From Nocardiopsis eucommiae (GTDB lineage Bacteria > Actinomycetota > Actinomycetes > Streptosporangiales > Streptosporangiaceae), in assembly GCA_018388625.1 (NCBI GenBank), contig CP074402.1, positions 1,860,001 through 1,924,000 of the forward strand: 64,000 nt of DNA. Direction: 5' to 3'. Position numbers and translations under genes: made by a program. The notes beneath the pieces were generated by a model. That model worked only from the letters and a program-made list of their open reading frames with translations. It had not been told where the DNA came from and did no database searches. Of this stretch, positions 10,023 through 19,669 are shown in pieces (position 1 is the stretch's first letter; each line of letters begins with the position of its first letter).

Positions 10023-10367
10023 ATGCCCGAAGAGAACATCACCTTCACCCTCCCCGACCTGGGTGAGGGCCTGGTCGAGGCGACCGTCCTGGAGTGGCAG
10101 GTCGCGGTCGGGGATACGATCGGCCGCAACGACCCGCTGGTCGAGGTCGAGACCACCAAGTCCGCCGTCGTCATCCCCTCGCCCAAGGCGGGGCGCGTGG
10201 TGGAACTGCACGCGGAGGAGGAGCAGGTGGTCCCGGTCGGGGACGCCCTGGTGACCTTCGCGGTGGAGGTCGAGGAAAAGGCGCCGCAGGCCGGGATCGT
10301 GGGACGTGTTCCCGAGGAGGACGCCACACCGCGGCGCCGGGTCCGGCTCAGGCCACCGACGAACTGA
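10023..10367 (+). CDS. stand-alone lipoyl-domain protein (E2-like, no acyltransferase core)
   Basis: 114 residues. Residues about 1-80 form a biotinyl/lipoyl domain: FTLPDLGEGLVEATV, EWQVAVGDTI, then VETTKSAVVIPSP whose Lys is the predicted lipoylation site. The protein ends after a short Arg/Pro-rich tail, with no subunit-binding or catalytic (HxxxDG) domain of a normal E2. Nothing downstream in either frame resumes an E2 core, so this is not a frameshift. It starts 5 bp after E1 beta. It probably carries the acyl-dihydrolipoyl group from E1 to another protein, possibly the hydrolase encoded next. Confidence 0.85.
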   Translation: MPEENITFTLPDLGEGLVEATVLEWQVAVGDTIGRNDPLVEVETTKSAVVIPSPKAGRVVELHAEEEQVVPVGDALVTFAVEVEEKAPQAGIVGRVPEEDATPRRRVRLRPPTN

Positions 10368-10378
10368 CGCCGTTCCGG

Positions 10379-10459
10379 CGAGGGCCCGTTCGGATGTCGA
10401 CACGAACAGAGCGATGATTCCGGTCATTCTGTTTATAGGAACATCTGAATGGGCCCTCG
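10379..10459. promoter_or_regulatory. long-spaced inverted repeat between lipoyl protein and hydrolase
   Basis: CGAGGGCCCGTTC at 10379-10391 and GAATGGGCCCTCG at 10447-10459 form a 13-bp inverted repeat (one G-T pair) around a 55-base, comparatively AT-rich interior. It fills the gap between the two genes. It could fold as a long RNA hairpin (terminator or processing site) or serve as a protein site. Confidence 0.5.
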
Positions 10460-10505
10460 TTCGCTTCCAGCAAATCCCAACCCGGCACGAGAACGGAAAA
10501 GAATC

Positions 10506-11236
10506 ATGAACGCGAATCTCGTCGGAGGCGTGACAATGCGTTATGCGGATTTGCCTCCGCAGGCGCCCGGCGATCACCTCCCGGTGCTTCTGCTGCACGG
10601 TTTCGGCACCAACTTCGAGATGAATTGGAGCGCCGCCGGATGGCCGCGCGCGCTCGACGCCGAGGGTCGCCGGGTGATCGGCCCCGACCTGCGCGGTCAC
10701 GGGGCCAGCGACAAGCCCACCGACAGCGGGCTCTACCTGCCCGAACACTTCGTCAACGACCTCCTGGGGCTGCTCGACGACCTGGGCGTGGAGCGCGTCG
10801 ACGTCGTCGGCTACTCCATGGGCTCCCGGCTCGCCTGGGAGCTCGCGCTCACCGCCCCCGAGCGGGTGCGGAGGGCGGTCCTGGGCGGGTTCGGTCCGGG
10901 CGACGCGCTGGCGGGCGTGGACGCCGCCGACCCGGGTGCGGGGGACACCCCTTCGACCACGTGTACCGGACCGTCGCCGCGCTTCCGGGGAACGACACCG
11001 AGGCGCTCGCGGCCTGCGTCCGGGGCCAGGCCGCCCGCCCCTTCCAGGAGGAACCCCGTCCCGTCGGGGTCCCGATGCTCCTGGTCTCCGGTGCCAGGGA
11101 CACCGTCGCGGAGGGCGCCGCCGGGCTCGCGGAGCGTTGCGGCGGGTCGTTCGTGGAGATCCCCGGGCGCGACCACGCCAACGCGGTCTCCTCGCGGGTC
11201 TTCAAGCAGGCGGCGGTGGGGTTCCTGGACGACTGA
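10506..11236 (+). CDS. alpha/beta-fold hydrolase (one frameshift)
   Basis: Restored to 243 residues. Oxyanion-hole HGFGTN, nucleophile elbow GYSMGS (Ser), and the C-terminal GRDHAN supplying the catalytic His; LLVSGARDT is the usual acid-bearing strand. One G is missing in the run at 10940-10944. The ATG at 10506 follows ACGGAAAAG. In acetoin dehydrogenase systems the E2 subunit AcoC is a lipoyl domain fused to an alpha/beta hydrolase; here the two modules are encoded by adjacent genes, so the hydrolase may act on the lipoyl-bound acyl group. A generic esterase role is the alternative. Confidence 0.8.
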
Positions 11237-11584
11237 GTCCGTGCGTGTCCGAGTGGGTCAGTCCGGTCTAGACCGGGTGGGGTCGCACGGGGCTCCGACG
11301 GGGCGGTGTGACCACAGGTGAAGGTCACGACACGCGCGGTCGCACCGCCGGATTCCTCGGGGGAACCGGAGGTCAAAAACGGCGATTAGGCCGGAGGTTG
11401 CCCGGATCCGGTGTGCTCTTGGTAACTTCCCGGTAAGGCCCCGTTTCACTCTGCTCTCGCCTTCATAACAACTCCGTCCGTTGGTTAGAAGTACATTCGG
11501 CCAGCGGATATCGTCCGGCTGCAGAACTCAGGTCGGTCCCGCGCGGAATGCGGTCCGCTGAGAGGGCGAAGGGGAGACTTTCTA
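11237..11584. promoter_or_regulatory. intergenic region upstream of the nucleoside importer
   Basis: About 350 bp without a credible ORF. A perfect 14-bp palindrome CCGGTCTAGACCGG lies at 11263-11276, and a second inverted repeat GTGACC...GGTCAC with 9-base spacing at 11308-11328. An A/G-rich ribosome site (AAGGGGAGA) precedes the bmp start. The palindromes are operator candidates for the importer; no ligand is inferable. Confidence 0.45.
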
Positions 11585-12640
11585 GTGAAGCGCAGCAACG
11601 CAGCCAAGTTCGCGGCGGTCGCCGCCGCGGGCGTGCTCGCACTCACCGCGTGCGACAACGCGGCCGACAACGGTGGTGGCGACGGTGGCGGCGACGGAGA
11701 GGTCTCCTCCGACCTCAAGGTCGGCCTGGCCTACGACGTGGGTGGTCGCGGTGACCGCTCCTTCAACGACTCCGCCTACCGCGGCCTGGAGCAGGCCGCC
11801 GAGGAACTGGGCGTCGAGACCAACGACTTCGAGCCCGCCGACGGCGAGGCCGAGTCCGCCAAGGAGGAGCGCCTGGCCACCATGGCGGAGGAGGGCTACG
11901 ACGTCATCATCGCCGTGGGCTTCGCCTACGACGCCTCCGTCCAGGCCGTCGCCACCGAGTACCCCGAGGTCGACTTCGCGATCGTCGACTCCGAGATCGA
12001 GGACATCGACAACGTCACCAGCCTCGTCTTCGCCGAGGAGCAGGCCTCCTTCCTCGCCGGTGCCGCCGCCGCGCTGACCACCGAAGAGGACCACGTCGGC
12101 TTCGTCGGCGGTGTCGAGACCCCGCTGATCCGCAAGTTCGAGGCGGGCTACGTCGCGGGCGTCGCGCACGTCGACGAGGACATCGAGGTGGAGATCAACT
12201 ACCTCAGCCAGCCGCCGGACTTCGCCGGCTTCAACGACCCCGCCCAGGGCCGTGAGGCCGCCCAGGCCCAGTACGACCGCGGCGCGGACGTCATCTACCA
12301 TGCCGCCGGCGCCTCCGGCAACGGCATCCTCCAGTCCGCCGTGGACAACGACTTCACCTTCATCGGCGTCGACAGCGACCAGTACGAGAACGCCGAGGAG
12401 GAGCAGAAGCCGTACGTCCTGACCTCCGCCATCAAGCAGGTCGACGTGTCGGTCTTCGAGTTCATCCGCTCCGCCACCGAGGGCGACGTCGAGGCCGGGA
12501 TCAAGCGCTTCGACCTCAGCGAGGGCGGCGTGGACTACACGCAGACCAACGAAGAGGCGATCGCCCCCGTCCAGGACGAGCTCGACGAGCTCAAGCAGCA
12601 GATCATCGACGGTGAGATCGAGGTTCCCAGCCAGCCGTAA
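11585..12640 (+). CDS. BmpA-family nucleoside-binding lipoprotein
   Basis: Substrate-binding lipoprotein of a nucleoside ABC importer, anchored outside the membrane. The signal peptide ends in lipobox LTAC (Cys about residue 20), followed by a Gly/Asp/Asn-rich linker. The BMP fold is clear: VGLAYDVGGRGDRSFN, GYDVIIAVGFAYDASVQ, EEQASFLAGAAAA, VIYHAAGASGNGI, FIGVDSDQ. 351 residues, frame intact. It heads the operon of ATPase and two permeases, followed by cytidine deaminase and thymidine phosphorylase, which supports nucleosides as cargo. Confidence 0.93.
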   Translation: MKRSNAAKFAAVAAAGVLALTACDNAADNGGGDGGGDGEVSSDLKVGLAYDVGGRGDRSFNDSAYRGLEQAAEELGVETNDFEPADGEAESAKEERLATMAEEGYDVIIAVGFAYDASVQAVATEYPEVDFAIVDSEIEDIDNVTSLVFAEEQASFLAGAAAALTTEEDHVGFVGGVETPLIRKFEAGYVAGVAHVDEDIEVEINYLSQPPDFAGFNDPAQGREAAQAQYDRGADVIYHAAGASGNGILQSAVDNDFTFIGVDSDQYENAEEEQKPYVLTSAIKQVDVSVFEFIRSATEGDVEAGIKRFDLSEGGVDYTQTNEEAIAPVQDELDELKQQIIDGEIEVPSQP

Positions 12641-12698
12641 CGGCTCCGGGACACTCCACGGAGCGGGCACCGGGCCCGCACCGTGACACGAAGGAACA

Positions 12699-12730
12699 CG
12701 GAGCCGGAGGGGCCAGCCCCTTCGGCTCCG
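12699..12730 (+). terminator. hairpin between binding-protein gene and ATPase gene
   Basis: CGGAGCCGGAGGGG at 12699-12712 pairs with CCCCTTCGGCTCCG at 12717-12730 (14 bp, one G-T) around a 4-base loop, 59 bp after the lipoprotein stop. No T-tract. It is placed where it would let the binding protein be made in excess over the membrane components, as a partial terminator or mRNA stabiliser. Confidence 0.55.
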
Positions 12731-12820
12731 CCCGGTAGCCGCACCGCGACGAAGGCGTCCCGGCCGTGGCCGATCCCAGGCCCGTCCGCGCCCCGCCGCA
12801 CATTCCCACAGAGGAGTCTG

Positions 12821-14428
12821 ATGAGCAGCACGCCATCGGGCGGCGGGTCGAACGAACCCGCCGCCGTTGAGCTGCGCGGGATCACGAAGCGTTTTCCCGG
12901 CGTCGTGGCCAACCACGACATCGACATCACCGTGGCTCCCGGTACCGTGCACGCCATCGTCGGCGAGAACGGGGCGGGCAAGTCCACGCTGATGAAGACC
13001 CTGTACGGCATGCACCGGCCGGACGAGGGCACCATCCACATCCGTGGCCAGGAGGTGCGCTTCCACTCGCCCTCCGACGCCATCAGGCACGGCATCGGCA
13101 TGGTCCACCAGCACTTCATGCTGGCCGACAACCTCACCGTCCTGGAGAACGTGGTCCTGGGTGCCGAGCGCAGGCACGGCATCGGCCGGAAGGCCCGGGC
13201 CCGCATCCAGGAGCTGTCCGCCCAGTACGGGCTCGGCGTCGACCCCGACCGCCTCATGGAGGACCTGGGCGTCGGCGACCGCCAGCGCGTGGAGATCCTC
13301 AAGGTCCTCTACCGGGGCGCCCGGACCATCATCCTGGACGAGCCCACCGCCGTGCTGGTGCCGCAGGAGGTCGACGAACTCTTCGACAACCTGCGCGTGC
13401 TCAAGCGCGAGGGCCTGACGGTCATCTTCATCTCGCACAAGCTCGACGAGGTCCTGTCGGTCGCGGACGACATCACGGTGATCCGTCGCGGCACGACGGT
13501 GGCCACCGCCGACCCGCGCACGACCACGGCCCGCCAGCTCGCCACGCTCATGGTCGGCGGCGAACTGCCCGTGCCCGAGCTGCGCGAGTCCACCGTCACC
13601 GACAAGGTCGTGCTCGCCCTGGCCGGGGTCACCCTGCTCTCGGCCGAGGGACGGCCCGTCGTCGACGACGTCACCCTGGACATCCGCGAGGGCGAGATCG
13701 TCGGCATCGCCGGGGTCGAGGGCAACGGCCAGTCCGAGCTCATCGAGGCCATCATGGGGATGCGCCGGGCCAGCTCCGGCACCATCACCCTCGAAGAGCA
13801 CGACATCACCCACTGGTCCACGCTGCGCATCCGCGAGGCCGGGGTCGGCTACATCCCCGAGGACCGCCACCGGCACGGTGTCCTGCTGGACTCCCCGCTC
13901 TGGGAGAACCGCGTCCTCGGCCACCAGACCCGCGCACCCAGCGTCAACGGCCCCTGGATCAACCGGCCCGGAGCCCGCGCCGACTCCGAGCGGATCGTCG
14001 CCGAGTACGACGTCCGTACCCCCAACATCGACGTCGTCGCCGACGCGCTGTCCGGGGGCAACCAGCAGAAGTTCATCATCGGCCGGGAGATGAGCGGGAA
14101 CCCCCGGTTCCTGGTCGCCGCCCACCCGACCCGAGGCGTCGACGTCGGCGCGCAGTCGGCCATCTGGGAGCAGCTGCGCGAGGCCCGCGCCGCCGGGCTG
14201 GCCGTGCTGCTGATCTCCGCCGACCTCGACGAGCTCATCGGCATGTCCGACACACTCCACGTCATCCTGCGCGGCCGCCTGGTCGCGGAGGCCGACCCGA
14301 CCAGCGTCACCCCCGAGCAGCTCGGCTCCGCCATGACCGGCGCCGGACTGGACGGCGCGGGCGCGCACACGGAAGGTGACAGCGGTGCTGAGGGCACCCA
14401 CAGCAACGAGAGCGAGGACGGCGCATGA
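12821..14428 (+). CDS. nucleoside ABC transporter ATP-binding protein (two ATPase domains)
   Basis: 535 residues with two ABC cassettes in the sugar/nucleoside (RbsA-like) layout. Domain 1: Walker A GENGAGKST, signature region VGDRQRVEILKVLYRG, Walker B TIILDEPTAVL. Domain 2 has the typical degenerate Walker A GVEGNGQSE and signature LSGGNQQK. The ATG at 12821 has GAGGAG at 12811. The end overlaps the permease start by 4 bp (ATGA). It energises import through the two following permeases. Confidence 0.94.
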   Translation: MSSTPSGGGSNEPAAVELRGITKRFPGVVANHDIDITVAPGTVHAIVGENGAGKSTLMKTLYGMHRPDEGTIHIRGQEVRFHSPSDAIRHGIGMVHQHFMLADNLTVLENVVLGAERRHGIGRKARARIQELSAQYGLGVDPDRLMEDLGVGDRQRVEILKVLYRGARTIILDEPTAVLVPQEVDELFDNLRVLKREGLTVIFISHKLDEVLSVADDITVIRRGTTVATADPRTTTARQLATLMVGGELPVPELRESTVTDKVVLALAGVTLLSAEGRPVVDDVTLDIREGEIVGIAGVEGNGQSELIEAIMGMRRASSGTITLEEHDITHWSTLRIREAGVGYIPEDRHRHGVLLDSPLWENRVLGHQTRAPSVNGPWINRPGARADSERIVAEYDVRTPNIDVVADALSGGNQQKFIIGREMSGNPRFLVAAHPTRGVDVGAQSAIWEQLREARAAGLAVLLISADLDELIGMSDTLHVILRGRLVAEADPTSVTPEQLGSAMTGAGLDGAGAHTEGDSGAEGTHSNESEDGA

Positions 14429-15977
14429 GTGACCCCGTACGCCGGACCGTCGCGACACCGGTCGTGATCCTCCTGGCGGTCCTCCTGGGCGGCGGGGCCA
14501 CCGTCGTCCTGGACCTGTTCCTGCTGTGGTGGGCCGCGCTCATCATCGGCGTCGTCCTCGCCTTCTCCCTCGTGGCCGTCCTGGCCCCGATGACCCCCGA
14601 CCGGAACCGGGTGGGCTCCGACGGGACCAAGGAGGAGGGCACACCCTCCACCGGATCCTCGTCGTCCCGATGGCCCTGGTGCTCTCGGTCGCGGGCGGCC
14701 TGGTCGCCGCATGGATGTTCGACCTCTCGCTGATCGATTCCGTCGCCGCCGCGCTGGGCGCCGTGGTCGGCTCGCTGCTCGCGTTCGTGCTCTTCCACCG
14801 CCTCTCCGCGATGATGGCGCTGTCCTTCGCCGCCGTGCTGACGGCGGGCGTGATCGCGATCGGCGTCACCGCCGCGGTCCTGTACTTCAGCGGCATCGCG
14901 CCGCTGCCCACCTTCGAGCGGATGCTGGAGTACGGCACCCGGCCCAACAGCCTGGTGCAGATCATCAACGACAGCACCACGTACTACCTGGCCGCCGTGG
15001 CCGTGGCGATCGGCTTCAAGATGAAGCTGTTCAACATCGGCGTGGACGGCCAGTACCGGCTCGCCGCGCTGCTGGCGGCCGCTGTCGGCGGCTACCTGGT
15101 GCTGCCCCCGGTGCTCAGCCAGTTCGTCGTCATCCTCACCGCCGTCGTGGTCGGCGGCGTGTGGGCGGGCATCGCGGGCTACCTCAAGGTGGCCCGGGGC
15201 GTGTCCGAGGTGATCTCCACGATCATGCTCAACGCGATCGCCACCGGCATCACCGCCTACCTGCTGAGCGAGGGCCGCCTCGCGGTCGAGATCAGCACCA
15301 ACAACATCGGCACCCCGCCGATCCCCGAGTCCGGCTGGGTCCCCGGCATCCCGGCGACCTTCCTCGGCTCGGACCGGGAGATCTACGGTCTGATCCTGCT
15401 GTCCGTCGCGGTGGGCATCGGGTACTGGATCATGCTCAACCGCACACGGTTCGGCTTCGAACTGCGGGCCACCGGCCAGTCGCAGTCGGCGGCCGAGGCC
15501 AGCGGTGTGAACGTGCGGAAGATGGTCTTCCTGTCCATGCTCTTCTCGGGCATGGTCGCCGGTCTGGTGGGTCTGCCGCAGCTGCTCGGCAACTCCCACT
15601 ACTACGCCCTGGACTTCCCGACGGGGATCGGCTTCATCGGCATCGCGATCGCGCTGCTGGGACGCAACCACCCCGTGGGCATCGTCTTCGCCTCCCTGTT
15701 CTGGGCCTTCCTGACCCAGGCGGCGGGCATCCTGCCCTTCGACGGCATCCCGCAGGAGATCGCCGTCATCGCCCAGGCCACGATCGTCCTCACGGTCGTC
15801 GTGGTCTACGAGGTCGTGCACCGCTGGGGCCGCCGCTACCAGCAGCAGCAGATCGGCAGGCAGCTCGGCCGCACGACCGAGTCCACCCCGGAGCCCGCCG
15901 CCGTGTCCGACGGCGGCGCCTCCGACGGTCCCGTCACCGACGGCACCGACGACAAGCGCGGCGGGGAGGCACAGTGA
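14425..15977 (+). CDS. nucleoside ABC transporter permease 1 (one frameshift)
   Basis: Restored length 517 residues; multi-spanning BPD_transp_2 type permease of the inner membrane. The conserved cytoplasmic loop reads FGFELRATGQSQSAAEASGV, and NIGVDGQYRLAALLAA is also typical. One G is inferred missing at 14637-14639; insertion links the hydrophobic N-terminal segments to LHRILVVPMALVLSVAGG. The tail is an Asp/Gly/Ser-rich cytoplasmic extension. GTGA overlap with the second permease. Confidence 0.88.
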
Positions 15978-17232
15978 GCCAGGAACTCAACGTGATGGAG
16001 CCGGTGAACAGGGCGTCCCGGCCCCGGGGTGGTCGCGCTGGCGCGGCCTCACCCTGCTCATGGCGGTCTTCGTGTCGCTGGCGGGCCTGCGGGTCATCAC
16101 CGGCCAGGACATGCTGACCGACGCGGGCACCGTCCGCACCACGCTGACCTTCGCGGTCCCGATCGGTCTGGCCGCCCTCGGCGGTCTGTGGGCCGAGCGC
16201 GCGGGCATCATCAACATCGGTCTCGAAGGCATGATGATCTTCGGGACGTGGTTCGGCGCCTACTTCGCGTGGAGCTTCAACGACCCGTGGATCGGCCTGC
16301 TGGCCGGAACCCTGGGCGGCATGCTCGGCGGCCTGGTCCACGCGGTGGCCACCGTGACCTTCGCGGTGGACCACATCGTGTCCGGTGTGGCGATCAACAT
16401 CCTCGCCCTGGGCGCCATGCGCTACCTGTCGATCCTGGTCTACTCCGACATCCCCGGAGCCGGCGCGGCCCAGTCCCCGTCCGCCCCGTCGTTCCCGACC
16501 CTGAACCTGCCGTGGTTGCCGGAGGCGCTCGCGCCGGTCGCGCAGAGCGGCATCTTCCTGGTCAGCGACCTGGCGGCGCTGGTCATCGGCCTCACCACCC
16601 GCATGTCGGCGCTGACCCTCATCGCCATCCTGCTGGTCCCGATCAGCTACCTGGTGCTGTGGAAGACCACCTTCGGCCTGCGGCTGCGCTCGGTCGGTGA
16701 GAACCCCGACGCCGCCGAGTCCCTCGGTGTGCCGGTGTACACGCTCAAGTACGTCGCCGTGGTCATCTCCGGTGGTCTGGCCGGTATGGGCGGCGTGTTC
16801 CTCGCGATCGTCGCCTCCCAGATCTACCAGGAGGGGCAGACCGGCGGCCGGGGCTACATCGGTCTGGCCGCGATGATCTTCGGCAACTGGCGCCCCGGCG
16901 GTCTGGCCATGGGCGCCACCCTGTTCGGCTACACCGACGCGCTCCAGCTGCGCGGGGGCGGAGCGGCCATCCACGCACTGCTGCTGCTCCTGGCCGTGGT
17001 CCTGCTCGTGGTGGCCGTGTGGCAGGTGCGCAAGGACCGCAAGGGCATCGCCGTGGCGGGTGTCCTCGCCGCGATCGTCCTGCTCTTCTGGTACTTCAGC
17101 ACCGACTCGCTGCCGCGTGAGCTGGCGACCTACAGCCCGCACATCGCGACGCTGCTGGTGCTCTCGCTGGCCTCGCAACGGCTGCGGGCACCCGCCGGGA
17201 TCGGAAAACAGTGGAGGGCGAGCAGGTCATGA
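15974..17232 (+). CDS. nucleoside ABC transporter permease 2 (one frameshift)
   Basis: Second membrane subunit of the importer, 419 residues after restoring one G in GGGG at 16026-16029. Family loop: FGLRLRSVGENPDAAESLGV; membrane segments include IGLAALGGLWAERAGIINIGLEG, the usual start of this half. The GTG start at 15974 overlaps the first permease stop. The last 60 residues hold three further hydrophobic segments. It overlaps the cytidine deaminase gene by 4 bp (ATGA), so the deaminase is co-translated with the importer. Confidence 0.88.
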
Positions 17233-17624
17233 CCGCACGGGAAGTGGACTGGGAGGCCCTGCGCGAGGCCGCCCGGGAGGCCATGGGCCACGCCTACGCG
17301 CCGTACTCGAAGTACCCGGTGGGCGCGGCGGCGCTGGTCGACGACGGCCGGGTGGTGAGCGGCTGCAACGTGGAGAACGCCTCCTACGGTGTGGGCCTGT
17401 GCGCCGAGTGCGGGCTCGTCAGCGCCCTGCACGCCTCCGGTGGCGGCCGACTGGTCGCCTTCGCCTGCGTGGACGGCCAGGGGCGGACCCTGATGCCGTG
17501 CGGGCGCTGTCGCCAGCTCCTGTACGAACACGGCGGGCCGGACCTGCTGGTGGACACGCCCGAGGGCATCCTGCCCATGGAACGCGTGCTGCCCCAGGCC
17601 TTCGGACCGCACAACCTCGCCTGA
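17229..17624 (+). CDS. cdd: cytidine deaminase
   Basis: Hydrolytic deamination of (deoxy)cytidine to (deoxy)uridine. 131 residues, the size of the tetrameric class. Zinc site: CAECG with the catalytic Glu, and PCGRC; substrate loop GCNVENASYG. The ATG at 17229 overlaps the permease stop; a GTG at 17211 is a less likely start. Being last before a strong terminator, it closes the transporter transcript and channels imported cytidine into uridine salvage. Confidence 0.95.
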   Translation: MTAREVDWEALREAAREAMGHAYAPYSKYPVGAAALVDDGRVVSGCNVENASYGVGLCAECGLVSALHASGGGRLVAFACVDGQGRTLMPCGRCRQLLYEHGGPDLLVDTPEGILPMERVLPQAFGPHNLA

Positions 17625-17643
17625 CCGGCGGAGCACCAACGGT

Positions 17644-17687
17644 CGTCTCCCCGGCCGCCGACCCACGGCGGCCGGGGAGACGTCTTT
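17644..17687 (+). terminator. strong intrinsic-like terminator between cdd and deoA
   Basis: A 17-bp perfect stem (17644-17660 with 17666-17682; CGTCTCCCCGGCCGCCG and its complement), loop ACCCA, then a short T-run. It begins 19 bp after the cdd stop. It suggests deoA has its own promoter or depends on read-through. Confidence 0.8.
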
Positions 17688-17723
17688 GCGCACCACCTCT
17701 TCACGACACGGAAGGAACATGAC

Positions 17724-19012
17724 ATGGACGTCATCGAGATCATCCGCGCCAAACGAGACGGGGGACGCCTGACCCCGGAACAGATCGACTGGGTGATCGG
17801 GGCCTACACCGGTGGCGAGGTGGCCGAGGAGCAGATGGCGGCGCTGGCGATGGCGATCTTCCTGCGCGGCATGGACCGCGCGGAGGTGAGCCGCTGGACC
17901 GAGGCGATGCTCTCCTCGGGTGACCGCCTGGACTTCACCGACCTGGACCGGCCCACCACGGACAAGCACTCCACCGGAGGAGTGGGCGACAAGATCACCC
18001 TTCCGCTCACCCCCACCGTGGCGGCCTGCGGGGCGGCCGTCCCGCAGCTGTCCGGGCGCGGGCTCGGGCACACCGGCGGCACCCTCGACAAGCTGGAGTC
18101 CATCCCCGGGTGGCGGGCGTCGCTGTCCACCGACGAGATGCGGCGGGTCATCACCGACACCGGCGGGGTGATCTGCGCGGCCGGAAGCGGACTGGCACCC
18201 GCCGACCGCAGGCTGTACGCCCTGCGCGACGTCACCGGCACGGTGGAGTCCATCCCGCTGATCGCCGCCTCCATCATGAGCAAGAAGCTCGCGGAGGGCA
18301 CGGCCGCGCTGGTGCTGGACGTCAAGGTGGGTTCGGGCGCGTTCATGAAGGACGCCGACTCCGCCCGCGAGCTGGCCCGGACGATGGTGGACATCGGCAA
18401 CGACCACGGTGTCCGCACGGTCGCCCTGCTCACCGACATGGCCACGCCCCTGGGCCGCCAGGTCGGCAACGCGCTGGAGGTCGCGGAGTCGGTGGAGGTG
18501 CTCTCGGGCGGCGGCCCCGCCGACGTCGTGGAGCTCACGGTGGCGCTGGCCCGCGAGATGCTCCTCGCGGCGGGCATGACGCCCGGGGAGAACGGGGTGA
18601 AGGACCCCGCCGACGCGCTGCGCGACGGCAGCGCGCTGGAGTCCTGGAAGGCGCTGGTGCGCGCCCAGGGCGGGGACCCGGACGCGGCGCTGCCGGTGGC
18701 GGCCGAACGCCGTACGGTCCTGGCTCCGACCAGCGGTGTGGTCACGCGGCTGGACGCCTACCAGGTGGGCCTGGCCGCGTGGCGTCTGGGCGCGGGCCGG
18801 GCCCGCAAGGAGGACGCGGTCTCGTTCGGCGCGGGGGTCACCCTGCACGCCAAGCCGGGCGAGGAGGTCTCGGCGGGTGAACCGCTGTTCACCCTGCACG
18901 CGGACGAGCCCGAACGCTTCGACCGCGCCGCCCGGGCGCTGGAGGGCGCCCTCGACATCGGCGGCGCGGCCGAGCGGACGGCGAACCCCTGGTCATCGAC
19001 CGGGTCTCCTGA
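17724..19012 (+). CDS. deoA: thymidine phosphorylase (C-terminal frameshift)
   Basis: Phosphorolysis of thymidine/deoxyuridine to base and deoxyribose 1-phosphate. Glycosyltransferase family 3 motifs: TDKHSTGGVGDKITLPL (phosphate/substrate signature), SGRGLGHTGGTLDKLE, and KKLAEGTAALVLDVKVGSGAFM. The raw frame ends at 19019, but adding one C to CCCC at 18986-18989 gives the usual ending PLVIDRVS with a stop at 19010-19012 and 429 residues. The ATG at 17724 follows GGAAGGA. With deoC and the mutase it completes deoxynucleoside catabolism. Confidence 0.93.
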
Positions 19013-19015
19013 CCC

Positions 19016-19590
19016 CTAGTTGGGCATCGGCGGCATCATCTGCTGCGGGGCGGCGTCCGGCACCAGCAGGAACGCGGCGGCGGCGACGAGGACGAACAGG
19101 AAACCGACCACCGTCGTCGCCGTGGCGGACCAGCGCGCCCACGGGCTGGTTCCCCGGTTGAGCAGGGCCAGGGCCAGGGTGGAGGCGAGCACGGTGAGCA
19201 GTGACACCGCGCCGCCCATCCACAGCTGGGCCTCGATGGAGCGGATCTGGCCGCCCTCGATGGGCTGGCCACCGAGCATGATCATGCTGGTGAGGAGCTC
19301 CAGCAGTTGGCTGGAGAAGATGGTGACGGCGAGCAGGGCCAGGCCCACGATGCTCAGGGTCTCGCTGGAGAAGGCGCCGCCGGGGCGGGGCTCGGTCTCG
19401 GTGACCTCGAACTCGTGGTCGTCGGCGGCCTCCTCCTCGGCGGCCTCACCCTCCGGGGCGTCGGGCTCGGCGGTGCGCGCCGTGCCGGAGGCGTCGGCGG
19501 GGTACCCCGGCTCGAACTTCGGCTGCGGCGAGCCCCGCCGGTGCTCGTGGTGTTCTCGGGCTTGTCGTTGTCTTCCGGTGCGGTACTCAC
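19016..19590 (-). CDS. small integral membrane protein, tandem paralogue 1 (one frameshift)
   Basis: Restored to 191 residues by one base at 19533-19536. The first ~75 residues are acidic and disordered-looking (Pro/Glu/Asp-rich), followed by three membrane segments: LSIVGLALLAVTIFSSQLLELL, the stretch around MGGAVSLLTVLASTLALALL, and TTVVGFLFVLVAAAAFLLV. No domain recognised. It is followed in the same direction from upstream by a paralogue with the same order of features. Convergent with deoA, 3 bp from its restored stop. Function unknown. Confidence 0.7.
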
Positions 19591-19669
19591 GCGGCCAACG
19601 TACCCGCGTATCGGGATAAGCGGGACCTAAGAATCACCTGCTCAGGCAAGGGATACCGCCAATTTCCGG

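Noticed and set aside
11582-14458. 958-residue open frame antisense to the nucleoside importer genes
   Set aside because: It mirrors the real bmp/ATPase genes, is Gly/Val/Asp-rich from reverse-complement codon bias, and has no domain or ribosome site. Long antisense frames are expected at this GC content.
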